Shown in pieces: positions 16,443 through 24,866 of a stretch of 55,109 bases of DNA. Under the pieces are notes generated by a model. That model searched no databases, was not told the origin of the DNA, and saw only the letters and a list, made by a program, of their open reading frames with translations. A program made the translations under genes and the position numbers. This DNA comes from an uncultured bacterium (lineage in GTDB: Bacteria; Actinomycetota; Coriobacteriia; Coriobacteriales; Coriobacteriaceae): positions 1 through 55,109 of the forward strand of contig CAJMMA010000010.1 in assembly GCA_905214435.1 (NCBI GenBank), written 5' to 3'. The stretch's first letter is position 1. The number at the start of each line of letters is the position of its first letter.

Positions 16443-16958
16443 CTATTCCGCCAAGCCGTCGGCTTTGGCAACTTCGTTTGTCGAGCCATCTTGGTAGGTA
16501 ATCTTAACGTGCTCTACCTCGGACACCGCAACACCCGATGGGGGCTCCAAGCGCCATTCCGTCAGCGCGATATCCATAGTCGTAGGCACGTCGCCCTGAT
16601 TCTTGAGCTTCACCGTCAGCGTTTTGAGCGCCGCATCATACGTCACGCGTTCGATTTCCTCACCAGGAATAGACCCACCGCTCAGCTGAAGCTGGACAAA
16701 TCCATCGCGCGAATACCAATAGTCGCCCGGCGCGGCAACGGTATTGCCGCCCGTAACCTTCACTGTCATGATCGGCAGGGCATCGTCGGCCTCGAACTCC
16801 CATGCAGCGCCGCCGTGACCGCCAAACGTCCAGATACAAAAGGCAATCACCAGCACGGCAAGCACCGCAAAACCAATCGCGACAAGGCCATGGTGCGCAC
16901 GGCTTTCCTCGGTCGATACATCCCATTGCGTCTCTCGATATAGATGCTTGTCTTCCAT
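16443..16958 (-). CDS. Hypothetical single-pass membrane protein
   Basis: A 171-residue protein with a short hydrophilic N-terminus, one membrane segment at about residues 24-47 (VAIGFAVLAVLVIAFCIW) and an extracytoplasmic part rich in beta-type alternation. No lipobox is present, so it is probably a signal anchor facing outwards. I recognise no family and no catalytic motif; the external part may be an immunoglobulin-like or FxLYD-like domain, but this is a guess. The ATG at 16958 is preceded by GGGGAGGCG, which decides the start over the much longer open frame that runs antisense through thiC. It is divergent from thiC. Confidence 0.75.
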   Translation of the reverse strand: MEDKHLYRETQWDVSTEESRAHHGLVAIGFAVLAVLVIAFCIWTFGGHGGAAWEFEADDALPIMTVKVTGGNTVAAPGDYWYSRDGFVQLQLSGGSIPGEEIERVTYDAALKTLTVKLKNQGDVPTTMDIALTEWRLEPPSGVAVSEVEHVKITYQDGSTNEVAKADGLAE

Positions 16959-17030
16959 GTTCGCCTCCCCACAGGCACGCTCGTTAGGCCAATCGTACCC
17001 ATTCGAGCTATACTTGAGCCCATTACATAA

Positions 17031-17125
17031 ACGGGGAGCTTGCAGGACAAGACGGCAGGCTGAGACTGGGCGCGCCCGCCCTGACCCGCAAACCTGATAT
17101 GGGTAATGCCAACGAAGGGAGCCGT
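17031..17125 (+). promoter_or_regulatory. TPP riboswitch (THI element)
   Basis: The conserved blocks are all present in order: ACGGGGAGC at the start, GGCTGAGA, GACCCGCAAACCTGAT, GGGTAATGCC and GAAGGGAGCCGT, whose ACGG/CCGT ends pair as P1. The thiC ribosome binding site, GAAGGGAG at 17114-17121, is part of the 3' strand of the riboswitch, so thiamine pyrophosphate binding should hide it and block translation directly. Confidence 0.97.
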
Positions 17126-17129
17126 GCCA

Positions 17130-18464
17130 ATGAGCACACAGACCGAGCCCAAGCTCGTCACGCAAATCGACTTCGCCCGCGCCGGGCAGATCACGCCGCA
17201 GATGAAGGAAGTCGCCGAGCGCGAGCATCGCGACCCCGAGTACATCCGCGAGCGCGTGGCCGACGGCCGCATCGCCATTCCCGCCAACATCGTGCACATC
17301 AAAAAAGGCATGCGCGCCTTTGGTGTCGGCGAGGGCCTGTCTACTAAGGTCAACGTCAACCTGGGCATCTCGGGCGATAAAGCCGATGCCGCCGAGGAAT
17401 GGAAGAAGGTCAAGATCGCCGAGGACTTTGGCGCCGACGCCATCATGGACCTTTCCAACTCGGGCAAGACGCGCCAGTTCCGCCAGCAGCTCATCGACGA
17501 GACGCCGCTCATGGTGGGCACCGTCCCCATGTACGACGCCATCGGCTACATGGAAAAGCCGCTGGTCAAGCTTACCAAGGATGACCTGTTCGAGGTCGTG
17601 CGCGCGCACGCCGAGGACGGCGTGGACTTTATGACCATCCACTGCGGCATCAACAAGTCGGTCACCAAGACCTTTAAGGAGACCGGCCGCTTGATGAACA
17701 TCGTGAGCCGCGGCGGCTCGCTGCTGTTTGGCTGGATGGAGGTCACCGGCAACGAAAACCCCTTCTACGAGTACTTTGACGAGCTGCTCGAGATTTGCCA
17801 CGAGTACGACGTGACGATTTCGCTCGGCGACTCCTGCCGCCCGGGCTGCCTCTACGACTCCAACGACGCCACCGAGACCGCCGAGATGATCGAGCTGGGC
17901 AAGCTGTGCAAGCGCGCTTGGGCCGCCGGCGTCCAAGTCATGGTCGAGGGCCCGGGTCACATGGCGCTCGACGAGATCGCCGCCAACATGAAACTGCAGA
18001 AGCGCCTGTGCCACAACGCCCCGTTCTATGTGCTCGGGCCGCTGGTGACCGATATCGGCGTGGGTTACGACCACATCACCGCCGCCATCGGCGGCGCTAT
18101 CTCCGCCAGCTCCGGCGCCGACTTCCTGTGCTACGTGACGCCGGCCGAGCACTTGTGCCTGCCCAACGCCCAAGACGTGCTCGATGGCCTCATGGCCACC
18201 AAGATCGCCGCGCACGCCGCCGATATCGCCAAGAAGGTGCCGCACGCCCGCTACATGGACGACAAGATGGGCCAGGCACGCCGCAAGCTCGACTGGGACT
18301 CCATGTGGAAGTGCGCGCTCGACCCGGTCACCGGCAAGAAGCGCTACGAGGAGTCCCCCGCCGCCACCGAGGGCACCTGCACCATGTGTGGCAAGATGTG
18401 CGCCGTCCGCACCGTCAACAAGGTGTTCGAGGGTACGACGATCGATCTCGGCATGGAGGACTAA
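17130..18464 (+). CDS. thiC: Phosphomethylpyrimidine synthase
   Basis: ThiC is a radical SAM-type enzyme that rearranges aminoimidazole ribotide into hydroxymethylpyrimidine phosphate for thiamine. The 444-residue length matches the short ThiC form without the extra N-terminal domain. The SLGDSCRPGCLYDSND block is near residue 232. The cluster-binding cysteines are C-terminal, CTMCGKMC, with C-x2-C-x3-C spacing rather than the C-x2-C-x4-C of the E. coli type. The ATG at 17130 is 8 bases after the ribosome binding site inside the riboswitch. A terminator follows, and thiD is next on the same strand. Confidence 0.97.
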   Translation: MSTQTEPKLVTQIDFARAGQITPQMKEVAEREHRDPEYIRERVADGRIAIPANIVHIKKGMRAFGVGEGLSTKVNVNLGISGDKADAAEEWKKVKIAEDFGADAIMDLSNSGKTRQFRQQLIDETPLMVGTVPMYDAIGYMEKPLVKLTKDDLFEVVRAHAEDGVDFMTIHCGINKSVTKTFKETGRLMNIVSRGGSLLFGWMEVTGNENPFYEYFDELLEICHEYDVTISLGDSCRPGCLYDSNDATETAEMIELGKLCKRAWAAGVQVMVEGPGHMALDEIAANMKLQKRLCHNAPFYVLGPLVTDIGVGYDHITAAIGGAISASSGADFLCYVTPAEHLCLPNAQDVLDGLMATKIAAHAADIAKKVPHARYMDDKMGQARRKLDWDSMWKCALDPVTGKKRYEESPAATEGTCTMCGKMCAVRTVNKVFEGTTIDLGMED

Positions 18465-18555
18465 CTCGTCACCGGAGCCACAATCAGTAACATGGTGTTC
18501 GTCAATTGTTGACGTGTGAACATTTGCTTACATTTGCGTAAAGATTACATCGCCC

Positions 18556-18592
18556 GCCCGGGTTCGACATAGAGTCGGCCCGGGCATCTTTA
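18556..18592 (+). terminator. Intrinsic terminator of thiC
   Basis: GCCCGGG (18556-18562) pairs with CCCGGGC (18579-18585) and is followed by ATCTTT. A TATAAT at 18591-18596 overlaps the end of the hairpin and may be the -10 of a separate thiD promoter. Confidence 0.65.
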
Positions 18593-18642
18593 TAATGCTG
18601 GCTTAAAGACCCATTTGATTCCGACCGAACAAGGGAGCAAAC

Positions 18643-19473
18643 ATGGATCGCAGTAAGGTACCTGCCGTTCTATCCATCGCAGGATCCGATTCCAGCGGTG
18701 GCGCCGGCATTCAGGCCGACATCAAGACCATCACGGCGCACCGCCTGTATGCCGAGACGGCCATCACCGCCATCACCGCACAAAACACGCTCGGTGTCAC
18801 CGCCGTGCAGAATATCTCCCCTGATATCGTCGCTGCGCAGATCGACGCCGTATTTGACGATATCCGCCCCAGCGCCGTCAAGATCGGCATGGTTTCCTCT
18901 GCCGAGATTATCGAGGTTATCGCCGACCGCCTGAGCGCCTGGAACGCGACAAACGTGGTCGTCGACCCCGTCATGGTAGCCACCTCGGGCGCACGGCTGA
19001 TTGCCGAAGATGCCGCCGAGGCGCTCACCCGCCGCCTGTTCCCACTAGCAACCGTCATCACGCCCAATATTCCCGAGGCCATGGCCCTGCTTGACTACGA
19101 GGTCGACTCCGAGCGCACACAGCAAAATGCTGCCATGCTCCTCACCCGCCGCTTTGGTTGCGCATCCCTCGTTAAGGGTGGGCATCTTGTCAACGAGGCC
19201 AACGATGTATTGGCCGAACCCGCGCCACTCGATGACGAGGGCAACCATCTGGGCGATCCGCTCACCACGTGGTTCCGCCACAAGCGCATCGAGACCGACA
19301 ACACACACGGCACCGGCTGCACGCTTTCGTCCGCCATCGCCTGCGCGCTGGCCCAGGGCATGGATCTTGCCGACGCCGTCAACGCCGGCAAGGCCTACCT
19401 AACGGGCGCTCTCGCCGCCGGCTTTGACATGGGCAAAGGCTCCGGCCCCGTTAACCACATGTGGCAGTATTAA
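18643..19473 (+). CDS. thiD: Hydroxymethylpyrimidine/phosphomethylpyrimidine kinase
   Basis: ThiD phosphorylates HMP and HMP-phosphate to HMP-pyrophosphate, the pyrimidine half of thiamine. The 276-residue protein is a ribokinase-fold kinase: SIAGSDSSGGAGIQADIKT at residues 8-26 is the substrate-binding start and NTHGTGCTLSSA near residue 224 is the anion hole with the catalytic region. The ATG at 18643 follows AAGGGAGC. The usual partners thiE, thiG and thiM are not in the window. Confidence 0.94.
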   Translation: MDRSKVPAVLSIAGSDSSGGAGIQADIKTITAHRLYAETAITAITAQNTLGVTAVQNISPDIVAAQIDAVFDDIRPSAVKIGMVSSAEIIEVIADRLSAWNATNVVVDPVMVATSGARLIAEDAAEALTRRLFPLATVITPNIPEAMALLDYEVDSERTQQNAAMLLTRRFGCASLVKGGHLVNEANDVLAEPAPLDDEGNHLGDPLTTWFRHKRIETDNTHGTGCTLSSAIACALAQGMDLADAVNAGKAYLTGALAAGFDMGKGSGPVNHMWQY

Positions 19474-19486
19474 GATTCGCAGCCCA

Positions 19487-19525
19487 AAACCACCGCAAAG
19501 GGGACAGGCACCTTTTGCGGTGGTT
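19487..19525. repeat. Hairpin repeat downstream of thiD
   Basis: An AACCACCGCAAAAG-type arm and its inverted copy (CTTTTGCGGTGGTT) enclose GGGACAGGCAC. The arms match over at least 11 bases. The core word GGGGACAGGCACC reminds me of palindromic repeats seen in many bacterial genomes; I cannot confirm copy number here. It may also terminate thiD. Confidence 0.6.
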
Positions 19526-19535
19526 CCCACAAATA

Positions 19536-19671
19536 TCTCGATCTGTAACAGTAACTCGGCAAAATCGAACCTAGATGTTACAGATCGAGACAAACAATCG
19601 GTATCGACCTAAATAATCTCAATCTGTAACATCTAACCCGTTTTCGGCCTTAGAACTGTTACAGATCAAGA
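19536..19671. repeat. Four-copy alternating 15-base repeat array with 25/26/25-base spacers
   Basis: TCTCGATCTGTAACA (19536-19550) is followed after 25 bases by its exact inverted copy (19576-19590), after 26 bases by a direct copy with one change (19617-19631), and after 25 bases by an inverted copy with one change from the first inverted copy (19657-19671). The spacers are not similar. The pair can fold as two stem-loops with 15-bp stems or could be read as an array of protein-binding sites. It lies between the convergent thiD and SGNH hydrolase genes. Confidence 0.85.
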
Positions 19672-19728
19672 CAAGCAAACAAAACAAGCCCCCCGCAAGG
19701 GGAACTTTTGTGGTGGCTTGGGGTCGCG

Positions 19729-20388
19729 CTACTCACCGAGCATCTCTTGGAGCTTGGCTGCCACGGCATGTCCCAAGCTCTCGTGGCTTTCGGGCATCAT
19801 ATGCAGATAGTCGATATCGCCCGGCTCGGCAAACTCGGCGGCATTCAAAAAGTCGCAGCCAAACTGCTCAGCTACGTGCGCATAGTATTCAGCAAAATGC
19901 TCCGAGGCCTCGACGGAACGCTCGTCAAAATCGGTCATATATACATCGGCGATTTGGGGCTTGATCTTGATAGGTGCCATCAGCAGAATACGCGGGCAGG
20001 GTGCGGCATTGGTCCAGGGAAATGCACGCACCGCGCGAATCAGCGCCATGGTGCCACGGGCAATATCGGAGGCCGTCACACCAAAGACCGTCTTGCAATC
20101 GTTAGTTCCCAGCATAATAACGATCGCATCCAGCGGCTTATGAGCCTCGAGCAGCATCGGCAGCGCGCGGATGCCGTTAAGATTGGTGTCCAGATGGCAC
20201 ATATCGTCGCGTACCGTCGTGCGGCCGTTGAGGCCTTCTTCAATTACATGCCAGCCCTCGCCTAAATCACGTTGGGCCACGCCACACCAGCGCACATCCT
20301 GCGCATAGCGCACCGAAATGCCATCGCGCATACCAGCCGGATCATAGCCATAGGTGTTGCTGTCACCAAAGCACAGAACGTTTTTCAT
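19729..20388 (-). CDS. SGNH/GDSL family hydrolase
   Basis: A 219-residue esterase or lipase-like hydrolase of the SGNH fold. The four blocks are visible: GDSNTYG at residues 8-14 with the nucleophile serine, the glycine in GLNGRTT near residue 53, GTNDCK near residue 92 with the oxyanion asparagine, and a C-terminal MPESHESLG with the histidine. There is no signal peptide, so it is cytoplasmic. The ATG at 20388 follows GGGGAGC and matches the family start MKNVLCFGDSN. It resembles arylesterase-type members; the substrate is unknown. Confidence 0.88.
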   Translation of the reverse strand: MKNVLCFGDSNTYGYDPAGMRDGISVRYAQDVRWCGVAQRDLGEGWHVIEEGLNGRTTVRDDMCHLDTNLNGIRALPMLLEAHKPLDAIVIMLGTNDCKTVFGVTASDIARGTMALIRAVRAFPWTNAAPCPRILLMAPIKIKPQIADVYMTDFDERSVEASEHFAEYYAHVAEQFGCDFLNAAEFAEPGDIDYLHMMPESHESLGHAVAAKLQEMLGE

Positions 20389-20463
20389 CGTAAGCTCCCC
20401 ACTCAATAAAAAGCCGACGGGAGCAGCCCCCGTCGGCTCGGCATGTCGCATCACGTGCACCGT

Positions 20464-21597
20464 TTACAGGTACTTGCGCCAGTCGTCGTCATCCTCATCG
20501 TCCTCGGCAGCGGCCTGAGCCTGCTCGGCGGCACGGGCGGCTGCGGCGCGGGCGGCAACCTGAGCATAGGACTCCTCGTTTCGCTCGGGGAAGTTTGCCA
20601 GCACGTGCTCGAATTTGGCGAAGTCCTCGTCCCAGCGCGTAGAGGGCACGGCAAAGAAGACCTGCTTGACCTTGAAGTCGCCCGATGCGAGCTCCTTGCG
20701 GAAGAGCTCGGCCACGGCCTCGGCATCAAAGCCGTTGTTGTCGCAGCCCCATGCGCCCAGCACGAGCTTCTCGCGACCCAACTCGTCGCAGATGGCGAGC
20801 ACAAAGCGGATGCGGTCGCGCAGGGCATCCAGCAGAGCATCGTCGCTCACGCGATACTCCTGGCGGGCACGCTTGACGTTGGGCGCGGCGGCCACGATCA
20901 CGTCGGCATAGGCGTGCACATGCTTGCGCTCGAAGCGCACCGCGGGCACCACCAGCGCACGGTTGCGGTACAGCTCACAGTTGATGTTGCGGCGACGGTT
21001 CTCACCGTACCATTTACGCTGCTTATCGAGGACGTTGTACAGATACGAATCGGCGCACAGCGTGGCCTCCTGGCCCAGATAACCCTGAATATATCCACCG
21101 CCCGGATTGGTAAACGAGGCAAAGGCGAGCACGGCCATGTCGCAGAACTGCGCATAGCCGCGACCGTTATCGAGGATTGTCTGCGTGGCGGAGGCATCGA
21201 GCACAGTGACCTCGGGCAGAACCGGAGCGGGCTCCTCAGCAGGCGCGGACTCAGCTTCGGCGATTTCCTCGGCAGGCTCCTCGACGGGCTCGGGCGCTGC
21301 CTCGGTCTCGGGCGCTGCCTCGACCTCGGCAGTCTCCGCGTCCTCGACGTCCTCGGCGACCTGCTCTTCGGGGGCCACAGCAGTCTGAACCTTGGCCTTC
21401 ATCGCCGCGACAAAGCCGGCGGGCATGCCGTCAAACTCGCGAACACCGGCAAGCGAACGCTCGATATCCTTGGCGCACGCTTCGGACACAGTCGCCACAT
21501 GGCGCTCGGCGGCCTTGGCACGCGCCTCACGCTTGGGATTGGGCTGTCCCGCGCGGTTGGGCCTGCGGTTACGGTTCCTGTTGTCGACGTCTGCCAT
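20464..21597 (-). CDS. TIGR02452-like macrodomain/PARG-type protein with acidic extensions
   Basis: A 377-residue protein with a bacterial poly(ADP-ribose) glycohydrolase-like macrodomain at about residues 130-330. The signature is TNPGGGYIQGYLGQEATLC at 163-181: the PARG pattern is GGG, six to eight residues, then QEE. Here GGG (166-168) is followed after seven residues by Gln176-Glu177-Ala178, so the second glutamate, which is the catalytic one in characterised PARGs, is missing. The N-terminus is basic, residues 75-130 are a proline/glutamate-rich linker, and the end is a run of aspartates and alanines. The ATG at 21597 follows GGAAAGG. It may bind ADP-ribose without cleaving it. Confidence 0.75.
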   Translation of the reverse strand: MADVDNRNRNRRPNRAGQPNPKREARAKAAERHVATVSEACAKDIERSLAGVREFDGMPAGFVAAMKAKVQTAVAPEEQVAEDVEDAETAEVEAAPETEAAPEPVEEPAEEIAEAESAPAEEPAPVLPEVTVLDASATQTILDNGRGYAQFCDMAVLAFASFTNPGGGYIQGYLGQEATLCADSYLYNVLDKQRKWYGENRRRNINCELYRNRALVVPAVRFERKHVHAYADVIVAAAPNVKRARQEYRVSDDALLDALRDRIRFVLAICDELGREKLVLGAWGCDNNGFDAEAVAELFRKELASGDFKVKQVFFAVPSTRWDEDFAKFEHVLANFPERNEESYAQVAARAAAARAAEQAQAAAEDDEDDDDWRKYL

Positions 21598-21663
21598 AAG
21601 TGGTCACCTTTCCTGTCGCTGCCGCTGTCGGCTTTTTCCCATCCATGATACCCCGCCGTGCAC

Positions 21664-21691
21664 AAAAAAGACGGCCCCGCAGGACCGCCTT
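21664..21691 (-). terminator. Intrinsic terminator of the BI-1 family gene
   Basis: On the minus strand GGCGGTCC pairs with GGGCCGTC (8 bp with two wobbles) around TGCG and is followed by six T. Confidence 0.75.
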
Positions 21692-21737
21692 TCACATCGT
21701 TTTACCGCGTCCGACAAGAAACGCTGCAATCCCCGCG

Positions 21738-22433
21738 CTAGTCGCGACGACCGAGGATGTTCAGGATGCGCAGGAACACGTTGATAATGTCCACGAACAG
21801 ATTGGACGCCATGAGCACCGCATTGGGCAGCGTGGGCGGCACCGTCGTGGCAACATAGGTGTCGTAGCCAATAAAGCCGGCGAACACCACGATCACGATC
21901 AGGTCGGTGATGGTCTGCGAGACGCCCATGAACACCAGCACGATCTCAACCAGAATAGTGGCGAGCAGAATGCCAAAGCCGATGCCATATACGCGCTGGA
22001 AAAACTTGGGGAACGTCACGCCCAAGGCGCCAAAGACAAAGGTGATGGCGGCCGTGGCGATAAAGGCAGTGTTGATGGTGGGCAGGTCGTAGTTGGCAAG
22101 GCCAAACGACGCGGTCAGGCCAAAGGTACTCGCAAAGATTACGTAGCCCACAAGGGACAGACCCACGGACTGCTTGCCCGCAGCAGCCGACATCATGACC
22201 ATGCCGACGATGGTTAAAATAAACGAGCCAAAGACCAGTGGCAGGGCGGCGCCGCTCATCATCATGCGCGCAAACGACATGGTGCTCGTAAAGTAGGCGC
22301 CGGCACCCATGACGCAAAAGCCCAAGAAGATCAGGGCAGATATGGCGAGATTGTACGCGCGCGGCGACATCTCCTTGGCGCGACTTGCGCCGGTCTCGAC
22401 GGGGCCGTTCTGATAGCCCTGAATATCGTTCAT
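21738..22433 (-). CDS. Bax inhibitor-1/YccA family membrane protein
   Basis: A 231-residue integral membrane protein with seven hydrophobic segments from about residue 28 to the end, a family size and layout typical of BI-1/YccA proteins. Related bacterial proteins act as pH-sensitive calcium leak channels or interact with the FtsH protease; the role here is inferred. The closing region FIGYDTYVATT and NLFVDIINVFLRILNILG is characteristic, with the aspartates that form the pH sensor in related structures. The ATG at 22433 has GAAAGGACG upstream and replaces a longer open start. A terminator follows; a small hypothetical gene lies 79 bases upstream. Confidence 0.9.
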   Translation of the reverse strand: MNDIQGYQNGPVETGASRAKEMSPRAYNLAISALIFLGFCVMGAGAYFTSTMSFARMMMSGAALPLVFGSFILTIVGMVMMSAAAGKQSVGLSLVGYVIFASTFGLTASFGLANYDLPTINTAFIATAAITFVFGALGVTFPKFFQRVYGIGFGILLATILVEIVLVFMGVSQTITDLIVIVVFAGFIGYDTYVATTVPPTLPNAVLMASNLFVDIINVFLRILNILGRRD

Positions 22434-22512
22434 GCTTCGTCCTTTCAAAAAGCGCCACGACAGCGCAGCAGGTGACAAGATTCCTGTCATTGTACCCGAA
22501 CGCCGTGCGTCC

Positions 22513-22851
22513 TTACCTGCGGCGCTCGCTCTCGAGTGTTCGGTCGAACGCCCACACCCACCAACGCATCAGATGAGTCTGCGAGCCATCCGGTCGCTCG
22601 CGTGCCTGTTCTTCCAGATACAGTTCGGTCGCATGTCCGCCAAAACGAACCTTATAAGTCGCCGTACGAATGCCGTGAACCGTCAGGCCAAAACCGGTGG
22701 ACGAGACAATCTCGTCAATCGTAAAGCAGCGACCGTCAACCCAGCAGACGGTAACCGGCACAACCTGTCCGCCCGCGAGAATGCGAGCCACGACGTCCAC
22801 ATACTGCTTGTGCACGCGCCGAGTTTTGCCGTCTGTCTGTCGATATTCCAT
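22513..22851 (-). CDS. Hypothetical protein of 112 residues
   Basis: A small soluble protein, starting MEYRQTDGKTRRVHKQYVDV, with alternating hydrophobic residues suggesting a compact beta-barrel-like fold (VVPVTVCWVDGR, FTIDEIVSS, YKVRFGGHATELYL) and an aromatic C-terminal stretch, MRWWVWAF. I do not recognise its family with confidence. AGGAGG lies only one base before the ATG at 22851, too close, so the start may be wrong; an in-frame ATG at 22872 is an alternative without its own binding site. Same strand as the BI-1 gene. Confidence 0.6.
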   Translation of the reverse strand: MEYRQTDGKTRRVHKQYVDVVARILAGGQVVPVTVCWVDGRCFTIDEIVSSTGFGLTVHGIRTATYKVRFGGHATELYLEEQARERPDGSQTHLMRWWVWAFDRTLESERRR

Positions 22852-23101
22852 GCCTCCTATTATCGAACGCATGTTTGCATGTTGTAAAGCGAACAGGCTG
22901 TGGTTTTGGGGTGTCGGAGCGATCGCATGTGTCCGCATGGCGTGTTAGCAAAAAGAACACCCGCGGTCAACAGGGATAATATTCAATTTTAGTGCCAAAA
23001 AATTCACTGCTCCCATCAGAACTCGGTAAAGAAACCCGCAGGAGGTGATACGATTTATCATGTTTCTGTAACGTGCCTGCAAACTTCGAGAAAGCCCATA
23101 T

Positions 23102-24151
23102 ATGGACGTAACGTTCTCAACCTTCCTCGGCCAACTTGTGTCGAACCCAGTCCTTGCCGTCACCGTGATCCTCGCGCTCGGCGCCATCTTCGTCAATGGA
23201 TGGACCGACGCACCCAACGCCATCGCGACCTGCGTCACTACGCGTTGCATGCCCGCCCGCGCCGCCATTCTCATGAGTGCCGCATTCAACTTCCTCGGCG
23301 TGCTCATCATGACGCACTTTAACGCGAGCGTCGCCAACACCATCTCCCATATTGTCGACTTTGGCGGAAACAGTACCATGGCGCTCGCCTGCCTGTGCGC
23401 GGCGCTGTTCTCCATCGTCGTCTACGGCGCCACAGCGTCGCGTTTTGGCATCCCCACCTCGCAAAGCCACAGCCTTATCGCCGGCCTGACCGGTGCCGCC
23501 ATCGCCCTCGGCGGTGCGAGCAGCGTCAACGTCCACGAGTGGATGAAGGTCATCTACGGCCTGGCGCTCTCCATCGGGCTGGGCTTTGTCATGGGCTGGG
23601 TCCTGTGCAAGCTCGTCTCGATTCTTTTCGCCGCCGCCAACAGGCGACGTGCCAATGTCTTCTTTAAATACGCTCAGATCGCGAGCGCTGCGGCCATGAG
23701 CTTTATGCACGGCGCGCAGGATGGACAGAAGTTCATCGGCGTGCTCTTTTTAGGCGTGGCCTTTGCCAGCGGCCAGACGAGCGTCGGCGATGCCGGCATC
23801 CCCATCTGGATTATGCTGCTATGCTCGGCCACCATGGGCATCGGCACCAGCGTGGGCGGCGAGCGCATCATCAAGTCCGTTGGCCAGAGCATGGTCAAGC
23901 TCGAAAAGTACCAGGGCTTCTCCGCCGACCTGGCGGGCGCCGCGAACCTGCTGCTTGCCACCCTTACCGGCATCCCCGTGTCCTCCACGCACATCAAGAC
24001 CTGCGCCATCATGGGCGTCGGTGCCGTCAAACGCCTCTCGGCCATCAACTTCGGCGTCGTCAAGGACATGATGTTCACCTGGTTCTTCACCTTCCCCGCC
24101 TGCGGACTCATCAGCTTTGTCATGGCCAAGCTGTTCATGATGTTCATCTAG
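23102..24151 (+). CDS. Inorganic phosphate transporter, Pit family
   Basis: A 349-residue low-affinity phosphate permease of the PiT family, which couples metal-phosphate uptake to protons or sodium. It has about ten membrane segments and two inverted halves, each with the signature: GWTDAPNAIATCV near residue 33 and the second block HGAQDGQKFIGV near residue 201. GIPTSQSHSLIAG near residue 116 and GIPVSSTHIKTCA near residue 292 are the repeated PxS(Q/S)(S/T)H loops. The ATG at 23102 follows GAGAAAG. It is followed after 67 bases by a DUF47 gene, its usual partner. Confidence 0.95.
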   Translation: MDVTFSTFLGQLVSNPVLAVTVILALGAIFVNGWTDAPNAIATCVTTRCMPARAAILMSAAFNFLGVLIMTHFNASVANTISHIVDFGGNSTMALACLCAALFSIVVYGATASRFGIPTSQSHSLIAGLTGAAIALGGASSVNVHEWMKVIYGLALSIGLGFVMGWVLCKLVSILFAAANRRRANVFFKYAQIASAAAMSFMHGAQDGQKFIGVLFLGVAFASGQTSVGDAGIPIWIMLLCSATMGIGTSVGGERIIKSVGQSMVKLEKYQGFSADLAGAANLLLATLTGIPVSSTHIKTCAIMGVGAVKRLSAINFGVVKDMMFTWFFTFPACGLISFVMAKLFMMFI

Positions 24152-24218
24152 TCAAACCGAACGTCCATCCGGACCGTAACACCTCGCCCACCCGTCTTCG
24201 CCTCGAAAGGACCCACTC

Positions 24219-24842
24219 ATGGCAAAGAAACCCGATTCGTTCTACTTTGACAACTACGTCGCTTGCGCCGACCTCGCCGTCCAGGCCGCCGAGCTGCTTA
24301 CCAAGATTTTCGAGAACTTCGATCCCGCAAAGATTCACGATATGCTCGACAAGATGCATGCGATCGAGCATGCGGCCGACAAGAAGCACCATGAGCTTGA
24401 GGACGCCCTGCTCACCGCCTTTATCACCCCGCTTGAGCGCGAGGATCTGGACCTGATGAGCTGCTCGCTCGACACCGTGCTCGACCGCATCGAGGGCGTC
24501 GTGCAGCGCGTCTACTTCACCAACATCCAGAGCATCCACCCCGATGCCATCGTCATCGCTCACAAGGTGACCGACGCCTGCCGCGCCATGAAAGACCTGA
24601 TGGTCGAGCTGCCTAACTACCGCAAGTCCAAAACGCTGCGCGAGCTCGTCATCCAGATCAACACCATCGAGTCCGAGGCCGACGAGCTCTATATCAACGC
24701 CATGCGAAACCTGCACGTTAACGGCAAGGACCCGCTCGAGGTCATCGCTTGGCGTGACGTGTACGCCTTCCTGGAGTACTGCGCCGACTGCTGCGAGAAT
24801 GTGGCCGATGTCGTGGATTCGATTGTCATGAAGAACAGTTAA
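24219..24842 (+). CDS. DUF47 (PhoU-like) protein, Pit accessory
   Basis: A 207-residue, all-helical protein of the DUF47/PhoU-like family, which is almost always encoded with Pit transporters and is thought to control their activity. The regular acidic and histidine-rich helices (for example KMHAIEHAADKKHHELED near residues 46-62) are the metal-binding E/DxxxD-type repeats of PhoU-like bundles. The ATG at 24219 follows CGAAAGGA at good spacing. It forms an operon with the upstream pit gene; the separate phoU of the pst operon is at 28507-29364. Confidence 0.9.
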   Translation: MAKKPDSFYFDNYVACADLAVQAAELLTKIFENFDPAKIHDMLDKMHAIEHAADKKHHELEDALLTAFITPLEREDLDLMSCSLDTVLDRIEGVVQRVYFTNIQSIHPDAIVIAHKVTDACRAMKDLMVELPNYRKSKTLRELVIQINTIESEADELYINAMRNLHVNGKDPLEVIAWRDVYAFLEYCADCCENVADVVDSIVMKNS

Positions 24843-24866
24843 TTGGGGGTACATGTCCCACCGGTC

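Noticed and set aside
16959..18245. Long minus-strand open frame opposite thiC
   Set aside because: It is the mirror of a GC-rich coding frame; only its end (16443-16958) has its own binding site and protein-like content.
19536..19671. CRISPR array
   Set aside because: The 15-base units alternate in orientation and number only four; there are no cas genes. This is a palindromic array, not CRISPR.
23041..23062. Perfect AGGAGGTGAT followed by ATGTTTCTGTAA before the Pit gene
   Set aside because: Spacing to the ATG is 14 bases and the frame is only three codons; the sequence is more likely part of the pit leader. No leader function can be argued.
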